A DNA stretch of 33,194 nucleotides from NCBI GenBank assembly GCA_016875995.1, contig VGOG01000013.1, positions 1-33,194 of the forward strand. The letters run 5' to 3'. Both the position numbers and the translations under genes were made by a program. The notes under the pieces were generated by a model. It was not told the DNA's origin, did no database searches, and saw only the letters and a program-made list of their open reading frames with translations. Below are positions 7,770 to 15,665 of the stretch, one piece after another. This DNA is from Chloroflexota bacterium. GTDB taxonomy: Bacteria > Chloroflexota > Anaerolineae > VGOG01. How positions within the stretch are numbered: the first letter of the stretch is position 1; the number at the start of each line of letters is the position of its first letter.

Positions 7770-8525
7770 TCAGTCTAGACTTCCTGTCTGTGCCACCCGA
7801 TACATCTTTTCCATAAGTTCGTCCAAAGTGATATCTTTGGTCAAGAACTCACCGGCCACCGCTCCTCTATCCAACACCACAATTCTATCGGCCACTGAAT
7901 ACACGTGAAATACGTTGTGATCAATGAATATGCTCGACTTGCCAGCCTTTTTGATCCCCTGCACAAACTCCAGGAATTTCCTCGTCTCCGACAGCGATAG
8001 ACCCATGGTCGGCTCATCCAGGATGATGAGTTCAGCATTAAAGTAGAGGGCTCTCACAATAGATACGCCTTGCTTTTCCCCCCCAGAAAAGGTCCCGACC
8101 ACCGCATCAGGCGCCACGGCTGCTGACGTAAACCCCATAGACCCGATCATCAGTTTCTCTGTTTCTTGCTTCATCCCATTCACATCGAGGAAGCCAAGGT
8201 GAGTCGTTAGCTCTCGCCCCATAAATATGTTCCTCCATAGGGTTTGGAGGTTTGCCAGGGCGCGTTCCTGATAAACGGTTTCGATTCCCAGTTGTCGGGC
8301 TTCGGCGACAGACAGGCCCTCCAATTTCTGGCCATTGAAATAGACCTCGCCACTGTCCGGTGTATGGTAGCCAGTAACGATTTTGATTAGAGTGGACTTG
8401 CCAGCACCGTTATCGCCTACCAACCCTACAACTTCATTGCAAGCGACTGCAAAGTTGACTTGACGCAGGGCGTTAACTTCTCCGAACCGCTTAGAGATGT
8501 TCCTCATTTCAAGTATATAATCCAT
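7770..8525 (-). CDS. Sugar ABC transporter ATPase, single nucleotide-binding domain
   Basis: A 251-residue ATPase of the ribose-importer class. Walker A GDNGAGKST is at 38-46, the Q-loop in VYQERAL at 84-90, the signature FSGGEKQ at 146-152, Walker B LIILDEP at 166-172 and the switch histidine H203 in IDHNVF. It carries one domain only, unlike two-domain RbsA or XylG, so two copies should pair (FrcA-like). The ATG at 8525 lies 8 bases after AAGGAG; a GTG one codon upstream is possible. It energises import with the flanking permease and binding protein. Confidence 0.93.
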   Translation of the reverse strand: MDYILEMRNISKRFGEVNALRQVNFAVACNEVVGLVGDNGAGKSTLIKIVTGYHTPDSGEVYFNGQKLEGLSVAEARQLGIETVYQERALANLQTLWRNIFMGRELTTHLGFLDVNGMKQETEKLMIGSMGFTSAAVAPDAVVGTFSGGEKQGVSIVRALYFNAELIILDEPTMGLSLSETRKFLEFVQGIKKAGKSSIFIDHNVFHVYSVADRIVVLDRGAVAGEFLTKDITLDELMEKMYRVAQTGSLD

Positions 8526-8562
8526 CACACACTCTCCTTGAGCAAGTACCAGGTACGGGTTA

Positions 8563-8634
8563 GGGAATCAGGGAATCAGTAATCAGGGAATCAGTGTCCT
8601 GATTCCCTGATTTCCTGCCCCTGATTCCCTGATA
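8563..8634. repeat. Octad array with inverted copies, binding protein/ATPase junction
   Basis: GGGAATCA occurs three times (8563, 8571, 8586) with a 7-base variant between. It is followed by CTGATTCC, CTGATTTC, CTGCCC, CTGATTCC and CTGATA to 8634. The two halves are inverse complements and give a strong hairpin between the binding-protein stop (8644) and the ATPase start (8525). It could protect the upstream message and set transporter stoichiometry. Confidence 0.87.
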
Positions 8635-8643
8635 CAAATGTCC

Positions 8644-9663
8644 CTACCGGATCTGCTTCTCGATAAGGGGAGCCAGTGCTTCGACGTTGTCTTTGCTGAT
8701 CAAACCTGACCCGGTGTCAATGTGCAGACCGGAGAATCCGTATTTCTTGGTCAGGCAGATCTGCACGATGGGCAGGTAGCCCTGCAGGAAGGGTTGCTGA
8801 TCGAGCACCAGGTCAGTCCACCCGCCCCTGATCGCTTCTAGCGTAGCGGGCGAGACGTCAAACCCGATGGCGTATATGTCGTCCGGGCCCTTGCCTGCCG
8901 CCGTCAGGTAGGTCTCCAGGGTAGAGGTCAGCCCCCCGTGATCGGTGCAGACCAACTTAACATCAGGCTTGGAGGAGACATATCCGGTGAAGACCGGGGT
9001 GCCTGCGGTAGCGTCAGCGTTTGTAGCCTTGTCAATCTCGATGTAGTCAACGGTCATCCCGGCTTCTTCCAGAGCATCTATGACCCCTTTGGTCCTCAAC
9101 CCGCGGGTCGGTTCGGCCAACAACCCCCAGACCATGGCCCGATCACCCTTTCCGAGGCCAGTCCTCTTGATGGCCTCTTTGCCCAGCAAATAGCCAGACT
9201 CATACAGTTCTTGCCCTACGTAACCGAACCCTACGCTCTTGTACTCCTCCTCGATGGGGGGCAGGGTGGTGTTCTGGCTGGTTACGATGATCCCCATGGC
9301 CGCGGCCTCATCCACTAACGGCCCAAAGGCCTCTGGTCCTGGATGGCCCATGACGGCGATCCCGTCGGGCTTGGTGGCCACAGCCTCCTTGAATTGGCTG
9401 ATCATCTTGTGCGTATCCCAGTCCGAGAACATGTATTCCACACTGGCACCCAGGTCTGCTGCGGCAGCTACGGCTCCATTGTAGACGACAGTGCCGAAGG
9501 GACACCCTGGTGGCCCTCCTGGGAAGAAGACGATTTTCACACCCTCACAGGTCTTGCCAGTGGGGGCTGCTGGGGCTTCTTCGACTGCCTTTGGCGCACA
9601 GGCGGCAACCAGCACCGATAGCACTATCAGGCTACAGATTAACCAACTGAGTTTCTTGTTCAT
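8644..9663 (-). CDS. Sugar-binding lipoprotein of the ribose-type ABC importer
   Basis: A 339-residue periplasmic-binding-protein type 1 (RbsB-like) lipoprotein. The signal peptide MNKKLSWLICSLIVLSVLVA ends at lipobox LVAAC with lipidated C22, followed by a short Ala/Pro linker. The body has the two-lobe fold: KIVFFPGGPPGCPF near the start, GIAVMGHPGPEAFGPLVDEA, and the C-terminal region YAIGFDVSPATLEAIRGGW typical of sugar-binding members. The ATG at 9663 follows AAGGAGG; the longer frame to 9786 runs into the regulator gene's 3' region and is not needed. It is the first structural gene after the LacI regulator. The ligand is unknown. Confidence 0.93.
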   Translation of the reverse strand: MNKKLSWLICSLIVLSVLVAACAPKAVEEAPAAPTGKTCEGVKIVFFPGGPPGCPFGTVVYNGAVAAAADLGASVEYMFSDWDTHKMISQFKEAVATKPDGIAVMGHPGPEAFGPLVDEAAAMGIIVTSQNTTLPPIEEEYKSVGFGYVGQELYESGYLLGKEAIKRTGLGKGDRAMVWGLLAEPTRGLRTKGVIDALEEAGMTVDYIEIDKATNADATAGTPVFTGYVSSKPDVKLVCTDHGGLTSTLETYLTAAGKGPDDIYAIGFDVSPATLEAIRGGWTDLVLDQQPFLQGYLPIVQICLTKKYGFSGLHIDTGSGLISKDNVEALAPLIEKQIR

Positions 9664-9782
9664 TTTTCCTCCTTGGGAAGATTGGTTGGGCTTCCACGTT
9701 GAATCCTTCTCGGGAAAGCCCAGTGTGTGAACCACAGAGCTATACATGGAAACAGCGGATAACATCATCGTTAGGCCATTTC

Positions 9783-10820
9783 TCACCCCCTTTCACGAAC
9801 CGAGCTCTCTCGGATAACCAACTGGGGTTGGAGCAAGACGGCCTTCGGTTCAACAGCCGCTCTACCCTGCTGACTGGCCTCTATGATGCAACCAAGCTCT
9901 CTGACCGCACAACGACCCAGCTCAACCATGTCCTGCCGTACAGTGGACAGCGGGGGATAGAAATAGGCCGACTCGGGGATATCATCGAAGCCCACCAGCG
10001 CCAGGTCTTCTGGTACCCGGATGCCCATTTTGCGCGCTGCCTGTAGCGCACCCAGGGCCATTTGATCGTTGCAGACAAACACCGCGTCTACGTCTGGGTG
10101 CTGTTCCAGTAGTTGGCGTAAGCACCACTCTCCACTTTCGGCCGTCCAATCCCCCTCCACAACGAGATGATCTTCGCTGCCCGCCTCTTTCAGTGCGTCT
10201 TGCCAGCCAAGCCGACGTTGGCGTGCCTCCCACCAATCCAGGGGGCCGGTGATCAGACCAATGGTTTGATATCCCTGATCGAGCAAATGTTCAGTGGCCA
10301 TGCGACCGCCACTTCGATTATCCACTGCGACAACGGACAGATTGGGATGAGGTTCCATGCTGAGGAAAACGATCGGTACCGAAAGTTGTGGGGTTCCCTG
10401 TTGTATCCAGTCCCGATTATTGCCAATTTCAGGCATGGCCCAGATGATACCATCCACATACCGCGATAACATATCACGTAACACCTGTTCCACGTCATTT
10501 TTCTCGGGCTGGCGCATCAGGCTCAGAAGGAGGCTATAGCCCAATTCATTTGCTTGCCGCTCGATTCCTGAAAGAGTACGTGAAGGGCCAAAGTATTCCA
10601 ATCCGTAGCCGACCACTCCCAGTGTGCCACTGGATCCCTGGATCAGGCTGCGGGCAATGTTGCTAGGCTGATATCCCAGCCGGTCGATGACTTGCAGTAC
10701 TCGCCGTCGGGTTTCTGGGGCAACGTTTGGATGGTAGTTAATGACGCGCGAAACAGTCTGCGTGGAAACCCCTGCCTCTGTTGCTACTTGGGTGATAGTT
10801 ACCCTTCTCTTGACGGTCAT
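9783..10820 (-). CDS. LacI-family transcriptional regulator 1
   Basis: A 345-residue regulator. Residues 8-30 (TITQVATEAGVSTQTVSRVIN) form the helix-turn-helix, and the hinge region RVLQVIDRLGYQPSNIARSL leads into a periplasmic-binding-protein-like effector domain with GRMATEHLLDQGYQTIGLITG and the dimer-region motif VGFDDIPESAYFYPPLSTVRQD. Length is standard. It is the first gene after a strong promoter with an operator in the start-site region, so it probably represses itself and the downstream ribose-type transporter, UroD-fold and GH51 genes until a sugar ligand binds. The effector is not identifiable. Confidence 0.93.
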   Translation of the reverse strand: MTVKRRVTITQVATEAGVSTQTVSRVINYHPNVAPETRRRVLQVIDRLGYQPSNIARSLIQGSSGTLGVVGYGLEYFGPSRTLSGIERQANELGYSLLLSLMRQPEKNDVEQVLRDMLSRYVDGIIWAMPEIGNNRDWIQQGTPQLSVPIVFLSMEPHPNLSVVAVDNRSGGRMATEHLLDQGYQTIGLITGPLDWWEARQRRLGWQDALKEAGSEDHLVVEGDWTAESGEWCLRQLLEQHPDVDAVFVCNDQMALGALQAARKMGIRVPEDLALVGFDDIPESAYFYPPLSTVRQDMVELGRCAVRELGCIIEASQQGRAAVEPKAVLLQPQLVIRESSVRERG

Positions 10821-10840
10821 GCTTGCAGCCCATTGACCAT

Positions 10841-10864
10841 GTTATCGTTCCCGGTAACGATAAC
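10841..10864. promoter_or_regulatory. LacI-type operator at the regulator 1 promoter
   Basis: A 24-bp palindrome: GTTATCGTT, then CCCGGT, then AACGATAAC. Only one symmetric base pair fails to match. The centre is CG, as in LacI-family operators. It begins directly after the -10 box of the promoter at 10865-10893 and covers the expected start of transcription, so binding would block initiation. Confidence 0.82.
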
Positions 10865-10893
10865 ATTATAACACAAAACAAAACCGGCGTCAA
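10865..10893 (-). promoter_or_regulatory. Sigma70 promoter of the regulator 1 / ribose-type ABC operon
   Basis: Read on the minus strand: -35 TTGACG (10893-10888), a 17-base spacer, then -10 TATAAT (10870-10865). Eleven of twelve consensus bases match with the ideal spacing. The start would fall near 10858, inside the operator, about 38 bases before the regulator ATG. Confidence 0.85.
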
Positions 10894-10908
10894 GTTTTAC
10901 TTGCCTCA

Positions 10909-11027
10909 AGTGAGTAGGGTCTTCATTTCGATGTCCCGCAGTTGTACTGCGGGACTGACCCACCCACCACGGAGCAACGCAACTCGCGGAGTCCAACTCC
11001 GCGGGATCAGGAGTGAGTAGGTCTTCA
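10909..11027. repeat. Two-hairpin repeat element bounded by direct repeats
   Basis: AGTGAGTAGGGTCTTCA at 10909-10925 recurs with one base missing at 11012-11027. Between them are two strong hairpins: GTCCCGCAGT/ACTGCGGGAC with loop TGT (10933-10955), and CGCGGAGT/ACTCCGCG with loop CCA (10985-11003). The right-hand direct repeat contains the stop codon of the M24-like gene. The hairpins are well placed to end transcription of the catabolic operon, although no T-run follows them. Confidence 0.8.
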
Positions 11028-12116
11028 CAGCATCTCCAAAATGGCGGGGCGCGCGAATGTCTGGCCGTTTACTGTCACCAGCAGCGTCGGCCAGTGCTCG
11101 ATAGCGGTGAGCACCTCGTTGCCCGCCTCGCCCACCAGGATGGTGTCCTCCGACTTCGTCCCGCTGATGGACGGGTTCCAGGCATAGACCTGTCCGACCG
11201 AGACGACGTCGGTCGAGCCGGGCGTGGCGACGTACTCGCGGGGCTCGTAGCCCGCCGGGCCGCCCTGATGATGTAGACGCCACTCGTCGGGAAAGCCAGC
11301 TTCGGCATAGGCGCCCATCCCGCGCCGGAAGATCTCACCGAGCGACCGGCCAGGGCGGGTGGCGGCGATGAACGTGGCGTCAACCTGTGCCACCGCCTGG
11401 GCTTTGCGACGCAGATTGTCTGGCAGACGGCCGAAGTGAACGAACCGCGTCAACGAGCACACCAGCCCCCACCGTCGTCCGCACAACACGAGCATGGCGT
11501 ACCGATCGAGCTTCTTGTCGGTAGGCAGCGGGTGGCGGAAGGCAAAGATACGCTCGTCGGTGGCGATCAGATTCACGATGGCCTGCACGCCACGGCTCTC
11601 CGCCTGGTGGGCCAGGAGCGCGGCGATCTGATACTCGGTCTGGCCGGGGCGGACGGCCCGCACAGCGCTGTCCATGGCCTCGGCGCACAGGCGGCCCAGC
11701 TCTCGAAAGCGCTCGCCCTCCTCGGGGGTCAGATTAGCGCGCCGGCGGGCCAGTTCGCCTGAGAGATCGGTTGCCCCAGGATAGGGCCTGTCGGCGCCGA
11801 GCCTCAATCCCTGGGTCAGTTCGGCCACGGTGTCCTGCGGTTCGTGCCAGGGTGTGACCCGAAACTCCCAACCCTGGGCCGCCAGTTTCTCTTCCTGCTC
11901 CAGGCGCGGGGCCTCGATGTTGTTGGTGATGAGGTAGCGGCCAGAGGGCGTGATCAGCAGCGCGGCCTCACCGTTGGTGGTCGCCGTGTTCACGTACGAC
12001 GCCGCGCCGCACATGGCCCAGGCGAAACTGCTCACCCGCCGCAGGAGCAGCGCATCCAGCTTACGCTCCGCCAGCAGAGCCTGGATACGATCCTGCTTTT
12101 GGCTGAATTCAGTCAT
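11025..12116 (-). CDS. M24-fold (aminopeptidase P/creatinase-like) protein lacking metal aspartates
   Basis: A 363-residue protein with the two-domain layout of Xaa-Pro peptidases: a creatinase-type N-terminal domain (LLAERKLDALLLRRVSSFAW) and a pita-bread C-terminal domain. The start at 12116 puts GAGGAG 7 bases upstream; an ATG at 12122 has it too close. In active M24 enzymes the metal site includes aspartates in VDFG and SDITRT-like motifs. Here these read VLCGRRWGLVCSLTRF (about 210-225), so both are replaced. A histidine in LHHQGG and a glutamate in SEDTILV remain. It may be a metal-free lyase or hydrolase (creatinase works without metal) or a binding protein. It overlaps the GH42 gene by 8 bases, so it belongs to the sugar operon. 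Confidence 0.82.
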   Translation of the reverse strand: MTEFSQKQDRIQALLAERKLDALLLRRVSSFAWAMCGAASYVNTATTNGEAALLITPSGRYLITNNIEAPRLEQEEKLAAQGWEFRVTPWHEPQDTVAELTQGLRLGADRPYPGATDLSGELARRRANLTPEEGERFRELGRLCAEAMDSAVRAVRPGQTEYQIAALLAHQAESRGVQAIVNLIATDERIFAFRHPLPTDKKLDRYAMLVLCGRRWGLVCSLTRFVHFGRLPDNLRRKAQAVAQVDATFIAATRPGRSLGEIFRRGMGAYAEAGFPDEWRLHHQGGPAGYEPREYVATPGSTDVVSVGQVYAWNPSISGTKSEDTILVGEAGNEVLTAIEHWPTLLVTVNGQTFARPAILEML

Positions 12117-14121
12117 TGGCATTCTCCTCGTCTAGCAGTATCAGAACGTCCCGCGGCGCAACGGCGGCCCTCCCTTCGAGGACCGCTGAGCCATCCAATA
12201 GATCCACGTAACGCCCATCCAAAGTGACCTCCTGCTCTCGCTCAGCGTGGTTGAGCACGAACAGCAGCCGATCTCCCTGCCACCGTTCGGTCACCTCGAC
12301 CCCTCTCGGTACGGCGAGGATCTCCTGCACTCCGGCCAGGTTGAGAAGCCAGCCAACCAGCGCCTCGTACAGGCGGGCATCGCCCACGGTGCCCACGTAC
12401 ACCACCTGGCCCTGGCCAAATCGGTTCAGCGTGATGGCGGGCTTACCAGCGTAATAATCCTGGGTGTAGCGTGCAATCGCCGTTGTCCCGTGGGGCTGCA
12501 GCACATCGCACCACACCTTCGCAGCGACGGGGGAGTGGGAAGCCAGTTCGGGCAAGGTAAACTCCACTTCGTTGTACATGTCGGCCCCCAGGGAATCGTA
12601 CTCCTCCACCTCGACGCCGCATAACTCGGCCAGCAGACCGGGCAGCCGCTGGTTCACCACCGCGTTGGCTTCGTCTTTCACGCCGCTGCGGGGAGTGACG
12701 ACGAGCACACCCCCCGCTGCTACGAAGCGCTTGAGGTTCCCAGCAACAGCGTCCGGCAGAACGTGCAAGGCCGGAGCCACGACCAACTGGTAGGACGAGA
12801 GGTCAGCGGTCGGAGCCACGACATCCACCAGGACGTGGCGACGATGAAGAGCGCGATAGACCTGATGGAAATGATTCGGATAACTGAACCCCGGGTTGTT
12901 GGCCTGAATCTGAAAAGCGAAACGCGAGTCGTAGGAGAGGATCATGGCGACAGACGGCTTGACGCTGGAGCCGACAAGCCGCTCGCCAATCGTCTTGATC
13001 TCGGCGCCCATGCGCTTGATTTCCTGGTAACGCCGACCGGCGTGTCCGTCGTGGTCGAGCAGGCCATGCCAGTATTGCTCCGTGCCAAAGCGTGCTGTAC
13101 GCCAGCGGAAAAAGAGGACGGCGTCCGCGCCGTGGGCGATGGCTTGATAGGCCCACAGCCGTAGCTCGCCAGGGCGCGGGGCCACGCTGACCATCTCCCA
13201 GCCGCCTTGCCCCGCCTGCTGTTCCATCACCCAGAAGTTCTGGCGCTTCAGGCCGCGCATGGCGTCGTGAGCGAGGGCGGCATAGCTAGGATCCACCTGG
13301 GCTTGTAGCAGCCAGCCCGTGCGTTGGTAATTATCCCAGGCCACGAAGTCAAGATCACGGGCCAGGTCGAAGTAATTGAGGCCCTCGTAATGGAAGCCAT
13401 GAAAGTTGTGGGTGACGAAATGCTCAGGGCACTTCTCGCGCAGGATGTCCACCTGCATCTGCTGATAGGCCACGTACGAGTCGGACGAGAAGCGGAAGAA
13501 GTCGAGGGCCAGGCCGGGGTTGGGCGAACCGCCGGTCTCGAGCGGCAGGGGGATTTGATCCCAGTCTGTGTAGACATGGCTCCAAAAAATGGTGCCCCAC
13601 TTTTCGTTGAGTTCGTCAAGAGACCCATAACGACGGCGCAGCCAGTCCTGAAATGCGCGAGCGCAGACAGGACAGTAGCAGCGGTCGCCGAACTCATTGT
13701 CAATCTGCCAGCCGATGACCGCCGGATGGTCTGCATAGTGTTCGGCCATCCTGGTCACGATGCGGTGGGTATACTCGCGATAGACCAGGTTGTTCGGGCA
13801 GTACTCGCGGCGATTGCCGAACGTGACCCGCTGACCGTCCTCGCGGACGCGGAAGCTGTCGGGATGCCTGGCCATCAGCCACGGGGGCGGTGAGGCGGTG
13901 GGAGTTCCCAGCACAACACGAATGTCATGAGAAGTCAGGATGTCAATCGCGCGGTCGAGCCAGTCGAAGTCGTATTGTCCCTGTTTGGGTTCCATCCTGG
14001 ACCAGGCGAACTCGGCCAGGCGCACCACGTTGAAGCCCGCCTCGGCCATCAACCGCGCATCCTCCGGCCAACGTTCTTCGGGCCAGTGTTCGGGGTAGTA
14101 GTCAACGCCAAAATAAAACAC
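12109..14121 (-). CDS. GH42 beta-galactosidase 1
   Basis: A 670-residue cytoplasmic glycosidase that removes terminal beta-galactose, and in some family members alpha-L-arabinopyranose, from imported oligosaccharides. The GH42 opening FYFGVDYYPEHWPEERW is clear. The acid/base is E143 in WQIDNEFG, the nucleophile E300 in FWVMEQQAGQ, and the structural zinc cysteines are C108 (EYCPNN) and C148, C150, C153 (CYCPVC). A trimerisation domain and a C-terminal beta domain follow, giving the usual length. Translation starts at GTG (14121), supported by GGAGGAG just upstream and by the family N-terminus. It follows the sugar kinase by 32 bases and overlaps the M24-fold gene. Confidence 0.94.
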   Translation of the reverse strand: MFYFGVDYYPEHWPEERWPEDARLMAEAGFNVVRLAEFAWSRMEPKQGQYDFDWLDRAIDILTSHDIRVVLGTPTASPPPWLMARHPDSFRVREDGQRVTFGNRREYCPNNLVYREYTHRIVTRMAEHYADHPAVIGWQIDNEFGDRCYCPVCARAFQDWLRRRYGSLDELNEKWGTIFWSHVYTDWDQIPLPLETGGSPNPGLALDFFRFSSDSYVAYQQMQVDILREKCPEHFVTHNFHGFHYEGLNYFDLARDLDFVAWDNYQRTGWLLQAQVDPSYAALAHDAMRGLKRQNFWVMEQQAGQGGWEMVSVAPRPGELRLWAYQAIAHGADAVLFFRWRTARFGTEQYWHGLLDHDGHAGRRYQEIKRMGAEIKTIGERLVGSSVKPSVAMILSYDSRFAFQIQANNPGFSYPNHFHQVYRALHRRHVLVDVVAPTADLSSYQLVVAPALHVLPDAVAGNLKRFVAAGGVLVVTPRSGVKDEANAVVNQRLPGLLAELCGVEVEEYDSLGADMYNEVEFTLPELASHSPVAAKVWCDVLQPHGTTAIARYTQDYYAGKPAITLNRFGQGQVVYVGTVGDARLYEALVGWLLNLAGVQEILAVPRGVEVTERWQGDRLLFVLNHAEREQEVTLDGRYVDLLDGSAVLEGRAAVAPRDVLILLDEENAND

Positions 14122-14136
14122 GGACTCCTCCTATTG

Positions 14137-14152
14137 CTGATTCGCTGATTCG
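14137..14152. repeat. Minimal octad repeat, kinase/GH42 junction
   Basis: CTGATTCG occurs twice in tandem in the 32-base gap between the kinase stop and the GH42 start. The unit resembles CTGATTCC of the array at 8563-8634 and CTNATTCC at 19477-19500, but inverted copies are absent. It is perhaps a young or decayed array. Confidence 0.6.
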
Positions 14153-14153
14153 G

Positions 14154-15665
14154 CTACTCAGATGCCAGGTCGCGCAGATACTCTCCCATCAGGGGCCACA
14201 GCCGTCTGTACTGTTCAAAGCGACTCTGGTAGAGCTCATGTTGGCGTGCGTTCGGCTCGAAGGTCTGCTCCAGGCCCACCATGGCCTCGACGCCGGCTTC
14301 ATACGATGGGAACACTCCGCTCCCAACCCCGGCCATGATCGCCGCCCCCAGAGCGCCAGCCTCGGTGATCCTGGGGCGAACGAAGGGCCGACCCATGATA
14401 TCCGCACAGAGCTGGATCCAGGCGTCCGACTTGCTGCCGCCGCCCACCGCCCGAAAGTCGGCGATCTCGATCCCGGTGGGAGGGAGCGATTCGACGCACT
14501 CCTTAAGATAAAACGTAGTCCCCTCCAGGATCCCCTTCAGAATGTCGCCCCGCGATGTCTCCAGCCGCAAGCCGGCCATGACCCCACAGGAGTCCGAAAT
14601 GAACTGCGGCGGCCCGGTGGTGGTGAAGTGCGGCAGAACCATGATGCCGCTTGGCCCCTCCGGGAGCTCCGAAAAGAGGTCGGCGTACACGTCCCTTCCC
14701 GCCTCTTCTGCCTGGCGATGCTCCACGGCGGCAAAGGTGTCCCTGAACCATTTGACCAGCGACCCGCCCTGGTTGTAGATGAAACATACGTACTTGCCCG
14801 ATACGGCGTGATGTTCCGTGTTCAGCCCCCGTTCGATCATCACCGCCGGCTCCCGCCGCTGGCTGAACACGGGCGTGATACAGATAAAGGTGCCCATCCC
14901 GTACACGGCGCGTCCTTCTTCGATCACCCCACAGCCCACGGCGTTGGCGCACTGGTCGTGCGCGCCGCTGACCACGGAGACGTTGGACGGCAGGCCGATT
15001 TCGCCTGCCACACGGTCAGAAACCGCGCCAATCACGGTACCCGAGGGGGCGGTGTCAGGAAGTTTGGAGCGATCGAGCCCGGCCAGCGCCAGTAACTCCT
15101 CCGACCAGGTTTCTCGGTCAATGTCGAAAAGCAGGGTGCGGTTGGCCAGGGAATAATCCACCACAGCATCCGCGCCGAGCATGAACGAGACGAAACTGCT
15201 CCACAGGAGAAACTTGTGTGCTCGCTGGTAGAGCTGGGACTGATGCTCCTTGATCCACTTGAGCTTCGTCAGGCCGTAATGGTTGCCGAGCGTGTTCCCG
15301 TTGATGCGGTAGAGCTGTTCGTTGGTCAGGGCACAGCTCAGGCTCTCCAGGTACTCCTCCCCTCGCCCGTCGAAGTTCAAGATGGACGGACCGAGCACCT
15401 GGCGGTCTTCGGTCACCGCAACCGTGGCCTCGCCCAGCGAGGATACAGCCAGGGCCTGGACCGGGTCCGAGGCAGAGTGGGATACGACCTGGCTTATCGT
15501 CCTTTTGACTTTGTCCCACACCTCAACCGCATCCAGTTCTGCCCACCCTGGCTTTGGCCTCTGGACGTCGTATTCCTCATAGGCCGAGGCAAGCAAACGC
15601 CCCTCTTCGGAGAACACAGCCGCCTTGCACCCTGTGGTGCCTACGTCAATTCCGAGCAGACTCAT
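14154..15665 (-). CDS. FGGY-family carbohydrate kinase (xylulokinase/fuculokinase-like)
   Basis: A 503-residue sugar kinase of standard FGGY length. The phosphate-1 motif LLGIDVGTTGCKAAVF is at 3-18, the substrate aspartate D237 in VSGAHDQCANAVGCG, and the adenosine motif in FRAVGGGSKSDAWIQLCADI, followed by GALGAAIMAG. It should phosphorylate a ketose made by the isomerase at 19524-20957, feeding the adjacent aldolase. Xylulose, ribulose and fuculose cannot be told apart by eye. Its ATG overlaps the aldolase stop (ATGA), a sign of coupled translation. Confidence 0.9.
   Translation of the reverse strand: MSLLGIDVGTTGCKAAVFSEEGRLLASAYEEYDVQRPKPGWAELDAVEVWDKVKRTISQVVSHSASDPVQALAVSSLGEATVAVTEDRQVLGPSILNFDGRGEEYLESLSCALTNEQLYRINGNTLGNHYGLTKLKWIKEHQSQLYQRAHKFLLWSSFVSFMLGADAVVDYSLANRTLLFDIDRETWSEELLALAGLDRSKLPDTAPSGTVIGAVSDRVAGEIGLPSNVSVVSGAHDQCANAVGCGVIEEGRAVYGMGTFICITPVFSQRREPAVMIERGLNTEHHAVSGKYVCFIYNQGGSLVKWFRDTFAAVEHRQAEEAGRDVYADLFSELPEGPSGIMVLPHFTTTGPPQFISDSCGVMAGLRLETSRGDILKGILEGTTFYLKECVESLPPTGIEIADFRAVGGGSKSDAWIQLCADIMGRPFVRPRITEAGALGAAIMAGVGSGVFPSYEAGVEAMVGLEQTFEPNARQHELYQSRFEQYRRLWPLMGEYLRDLASE

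Noticed and set aside
5386-8634. Heptad arrays as a CRISPR array
   Set aside because: Units are 7-8 bases, directly abutting and inverted in the second half; no spacers and no cas genes.
9688-9721. Possible hairpin GGGCTT/AAGCCC between LacI 1 and binding protein 1
   Set aside because: Only a 6-bp stem with a long loop; below what I would report as a feature.
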